DNA of 19,208 nucleotides. Source: CAZYTO01 sp964650405 (GTDB lineage: Bacteria; Acidobacteriota; Thermoanaerobaculia; Gp7-AA8). How positions within the stretch are numbered: position 1 is the first letter of the stretch; each line of letters opens with the position of its first letter. Shown piece by piece: positions 16,683-19,208 of the stretch. The stretch covers positions 1 through 19,208 of the forward strand of contig CAZYTO010000084.1 of the NCBI GenBank assembly GCA_964650405.1, written 5' to 3'. The translations under genes and the position numbers were made by a program. A model generated the notes under the pieces. It made no database searches. It was not told the origin of the DNA and saw only the letters and a list, made by a program, of their open reading frames with translations.

Positions 16683-18776
16683 ATGCGAACCGCGCTTGCT
16701 TCCGCCGCTCTCGCTCTGTTGCTTTGTACGGCCTGCCGGACGATCTCCCCCCCACAACCCATGCCGGCCGTGCCGGTGATCCCCGCCCCGGCGGACGTCC
16801 AGGCCCTCCGCGGCAGGTTCACCGTGACGGCGGAGACGGCCATTGTCGTGACGGGTGACGCCAGGGTCGAATGGACCGCGCGCTATTTCGCGGGCCTCCT
16901 GGCGCGTACGCAGGGTCTCTCGCTGCCGGTGGTGCACGCTCCGGCCGCCGGCGCGATCTCGTTCGCGCTCGACGCGGACCGGAGCGATCCTTCCGGTGAG
17001 GGATACCAGTTGCGCATCACCCGTCGCGGCATCCTCGTCACGGCCCGGGACCGGCGCGGGCTGCTATACGGAGCGGTCACGCTGTGGCAATTGCTGACGG
17101 CCGGTGACGGGCGGTCCGGGCCCGTCCGTCTGGAGGCGATGCAGATCCGCGATGAGCCGCGATTCGCATGGCGTGGCTTGCTGCTCGATTCGGCGCGGCA
17201 CTATCAGTCGCCGGAGTTCATCGAGCGCTTCCTCGACACGATGGCCCTGCACAAACTCAACATCCTGCACTGGCACCTGACGGACGATCAGGCCTGGCGG
17301 CTCGAGATCAGGAAGTACCCGAAGCTGGCGGAGGTCGGCGGCTGGCGCGTGCCGGCGGGAGCGGCACCGCAACCGAGGATCGGCGGCATCTACACACAGG
17401 ACGTCGTCCGGCATCTCGTTGCATACGCCGAGGAGCGCGGCATCACCATCGTCCCGGAAATCGATATTCCGGGACATGCCACTACCGCCATCGTCGCGTA
17501 TCCGCAGCTTGCCTCCACCGACCAGCCGCCGGCGGCCGTTCCGGCGGATTGGGGCGTCTATCGCAATCTCTACAACGCCGACGAATCGACCTTTGCATTT
17601 GTCGAAGATGTCCTCGAGGAAGTGCTGGCGCTCTTCCCGGGCACGTACATTCACGTCGGCGGCGATGAGGCGGTGAAGGACCAGTGGCGCGCCTCGCCGG
17701 GCGTCCAGGCGCGCATGCGCGCCCTCGGCATCGAAAACGAAGCGAAGCTGCAGAGCTACTTCGTGCGCCGCATCGAGGAGTACCTGAGCGCCCGCGGCCG
17801 GCGCTTGATCGGCTGGGATGAGATCCTGGAAGGGGGCATCGCCCCGAAGGCGACGGTCATGTCGTGGCGCGGCATCGATGGCGCCGTGTCCGCCGCGCGC
17901 TCCGGTCACGATGCCGTGCTGTCGCCGGCGCCCACGCTCTACCTCGACAATCGCCAGAGCCTGAGGCAGGACGCCCCTCCCGGCCGGGGAAGGGTCGTGT
18001 CGATCGATCAGATCTATGGGTTCGAACCGCTCCCGCCGCAGCTCACCGCGGACGAACAGAAACACATCCTCGGTTTGCAGGGGAATCTCTGGACGGAGCA
18101 CATCCGCACGGAGCCGCGCGTGGAATTCATGGCCTGGCCGCGCGGCGCGGCGGTCGCGGAAGTGGGCTGGTCGCGGCGCGAACGGCGGGAGTGGCGCGGG
18201 TTCGTGACCCGCCTCGGCCCTCAGGCCCGTCGCTATGAGAGGCCCGGCGGGCGCAGCGCCCCGCTCGACCTGGCCCTCCCCCATCCCGCGGCCGGTGCGG
18301 CGTACCTGACCGCCGGGCCCGGCCGCAGCCAGCACCAGCCCCAGCTCCGCAGCGAAAAGATCGCGCTCTCGCTCGAGGACGACGGGCCCATCGACGGCGA
18401 ACGCGCCGTCTACCTCATTGACGTCATGAACCCCTGCTGGATCTACACCGGGGCCGATCTCTCCCGCGGAGCCACGCTCTCCGCGGCGGTCGGACAGGTT
18501 CCGTTCAACTTCCAGATCGGTGACGACGTGAAGAAGATCGAGCTCCTGCCGCCGGCCACGCCGGAAGGGGAGCTCCAGGTCTTCACGACCGGCTGCTCAG
18601 GCACGCCCATCGCGTCGCTGCCGCTCGCCCCGGCCGCGAAGCGAACGGACGTGACGGTCCTGCCGCCCGTCACCCTCGAGCCGCGCGCCGGAGCGCCGCA
18701 GGACCTCTGCTTCCGCTTCACGCAGCGCGGCGTCGATCCGATGTGGGCCATCCGGTGGATCGAGGTCCGTCCATGA
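16683..18776 (+). CDS. GH20 beta-N-acetylhexosaminidase, lipoprotein
   Basis: A 697-residue family 20 glycoside hydrolase that removes terminal GlcNAc (or GalNAc) from chitooligosaccharides or glycans by substrate-assisted catalysis. It has a lipoprotein-style leader ending LLLCTAC with acceptor Cys18, though Cys at the -3 lipobox position is unusual. An N-terminal GH20b domain spans about 30-155. The catalytic TIM barrel from about 160 contains LLLDSARHY, LHWHLTDDQAWR, VPEIDIPGHAT, HVGGDEA at 324-330 (catalytic Asp328-Glu329 pair) and IGWDEILEGG. A C-terminal beta domain of about 180 residues follows. GAAGAG lies three bases before the ATG and the gene begins seven bases after lacI, so they form an operon. 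Its last codons overlap the PTS gene (ATGA at 18773-18776). Likely periplasmic, acting between the TonB receptor and inner-membrane uptake. Confidence 0.95.
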   Translation: MRTALASAALALLLCTACRTISPPQPMPAVPVIPAPADVQALRGRFTVTAETAIVVTGDARVEWTARYFAGLLARTQGLSLPVVHAPAAGAISFALDADRSDPSGEGYQLRITRRGILVTARDRRGLLYGAVTLWQLLTAGDGRSGPVRLEAMQIRDEPRFAWRGLLLDSARHYQSPEFIERFLDTMALHKLNILHWHLTDDQAWRLEIRKYPKLAEVGGWRVPAGAAPQPRIGGIYTQDVVRHLVAYAEERGITIVPEIDIPGHATTAIVAYPQLASTDQPPAAVPADWGVYRNLYNADESTFAFVEDVLEEVLALFPGTYIHVGGDEAVKDQWRASPGVQARMRALGIENEAKLQSYFVRRIEEYLSARGRRLIGWDEILEGGIAPKATVMSWRGIDGAVSAARSGHDAVLSPAPTLYLDNRQSLRQDAPPGRGRVVSIDQIYGFEPLPPQLTADEQKHILGLQGNLWTEHIRTEPRVEFMAWPRGAAVAEVGWSRRERREWRGFVTRLGPQARRYERPGGRSAPLDLALPHPAAGAAYLTAGPGRSQHQPQLRSEKIALSLEDDGPIDGERAVYLIDVMNPCWIYTGADLSRGATLSAAVGQVPFNFQIGDDVKKIELLPPATPEGELQVFTTGCSGTPIASLPLAPAAKRTDVTVLPPVTLEPRAGAPQDLCFRFTQRGVDPMWAIRWIEVRP

Positions 18777-19117
18777 TTCTCGTCGCGCCTCTCGACGGCT
18801 GGTGCAGTCCGCTCGAGGAAGTGCCGGATCCCGTCTTCTCCGGACAGATGATGGGAGACGGCGTGGCCATCGACCCGACCAGCGCCACTCTCTGCTCGCC
18901 CTGCGACGCCGAAGTGGTCACCGTTGCCGTTGCCCGGCACGCGGTGACCCTGCGCGCGAAGAACGGAGGCCAGCGTGGACTCTGGTCAAAGCTCGGCAGC
19001 TACCGCATCGTTTCGAGCATGCTGACGCGCTGGAGCGTCTGGCAGCAGCAAGGAGATTGCCTGCAAGCACTTGCTTACCGGCCAGAACGGCGGATTGCAG
19101 TTTTCGCGGCAGCTTGA
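18773..19117 (+). CDS. PTS EIIA(Glc)-type domain, disrupted after about 65 residues
   Basis: The first 65 residues match the EIIA(Glc) family, in particular the N-terminus of EIIA-HPr-EI fusion proteins used in GlcNAc PTS systems: MILVAPLDGWCSPLEEVPDP, VFSGQMMGDGVAIDP, LCSPCDAEVVTVAVARHAVT, LRAKNG. The family would go on with a segment like AEILIHIGLDT containing the phosphorylated His. Here it becomes GGQRGLWSKLGSYR and a 114-residue stop at 19117, with no family likeness and lower G+C. None of the other frames restores it. The gene as written cannot be phosphorylated and lacks any HPr or EI domain. Its start overlaps the GH20 stop by four bases, so it was the third gene of the operon. The cause is insertion, rearrangement or a misjoined contig end. 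Confidence 0.7.
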   Translation: MILVAPLDGWCSPLEEVPDPVFSGQMMGDGVAIDPTSATLCSPCDAEVVTVAVARHAVTLRAKNGGQRGLWSKLGSYRIVSSMLTRWSVWQQQGDCLQALAYRPERRIAVFAAA

Positions 19118-19208
19118 TTGGTGCCTCCACTCGCACATTTCTCTGCCCAACTACTCGCCATCCCACTCCCAGGTGCCTCCGAGCGCATGGACGATCGTTT
19201 CGAGAGGG
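18968..19208. other. Non-homologous tail of the window, after the EIIA break
   Basis: These 241 bases have lower G+C than the operon and no recognised gene on either strand. An 11-base direct repeat (ATCGTTTCGAG) occurs at 19007-19017 and 19194-19204. On the minus strand, 19151-19208 reads LETIVHALGGTWEWDGE and a stop, which could be the C-terminus of a protein entering from the right edge, but it is too short to identify. No transposase fragment or terminal inverted repeat is visible. Confidence 0.4.

Noticed and set aside
18968..19208. Insertion sequence at the EIIA break
   Set aside because: No transposase-like residues, terminal inverted repeats or target duplication could be seen; the 11-base direct repeat alone is not enough.

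Overview
High-GC bacterial DNA (visibly above 60% G+C over most of its length). The gene content suggests a Gram-negative heterotroph: an outer-membrane TonB-dependent receptor, a FecI/FecR-type sigma/anti-sigma pair, a lipoprotein glycosidase and several secreted proteins. The protein style (a truncated secreted protein with a DEHSSVFAP motif, LacI plus GH20 plus PTS IIA) and the repeat-rich spacers look like Acidobacteriota to me. That placement is inference and not proven by any marker gene here.

Layout. 1-300: remnant of a [2Fe-2S] oxidoreductase small subunit, frameshifted and cut short at a heptamer repeat. 393-1427 (+): secreted metallophosphoesterase with a 12-bp tandem repeat in its signal peptide. 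1602-3589 (-): two overlapping genes of unknown role, a membrane-anchored exported protein and a secreted beta-propeller. 3670-7052 (-): an araC / VOC / UvrA-like cassette of actinobacterial appearance. Its right edge abuts the 5' remnant of a secreted-protein gene (7090-7341). 7552-8217 (+): secreted tyrosine/dual-specificity phosphatase. 8341-9837 or 9936 (-): bicovalent FAD oxidoreductase of the BBE family whose start codon seems lost. 10028-10705 (+): beta-propeller-like protein of lower GC with an unclear start.

10816-19117 is the coherent metabolic unit, probably for chitin oligosaccharide / N-acetylglucosamine use. On the minus strand lie an ECF sigma factor, a FecR-like anti-sigma factor and a large TonB-dependent receptor that carries an N-terminal STN signalling domain. 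Divergently on the plus strand lie a LacI-family repressor, a GH20 beta-N-acetylhexosaminidase lipoprotein and the start of a PTS EIIA(Glc)-type protein. The divergent spacer contains a 16-bp near-perfect palindrome with a central CG, the classic LacI-family operator shape. It overlaps a promoter whose predicted transcript would start at the lacI ATG. The inferred flow is: substrate bound at the receptor, signal through STN to FecR and sigma, uptake, hydrolysis by GH20, then PTS handling, with LacI as the second, intracellular sensor.

Two themes need attention. First, most intergenic spacers hold short tandem or inverted repeats with 7-, 8-, 12- or 14-bp periods. Second, several genes are broken: the [2Fe-2S] gene, the secreted-protein remnant, the FAD-oxidase start and the EIIA gene, which loses homology abruptly near 18968.
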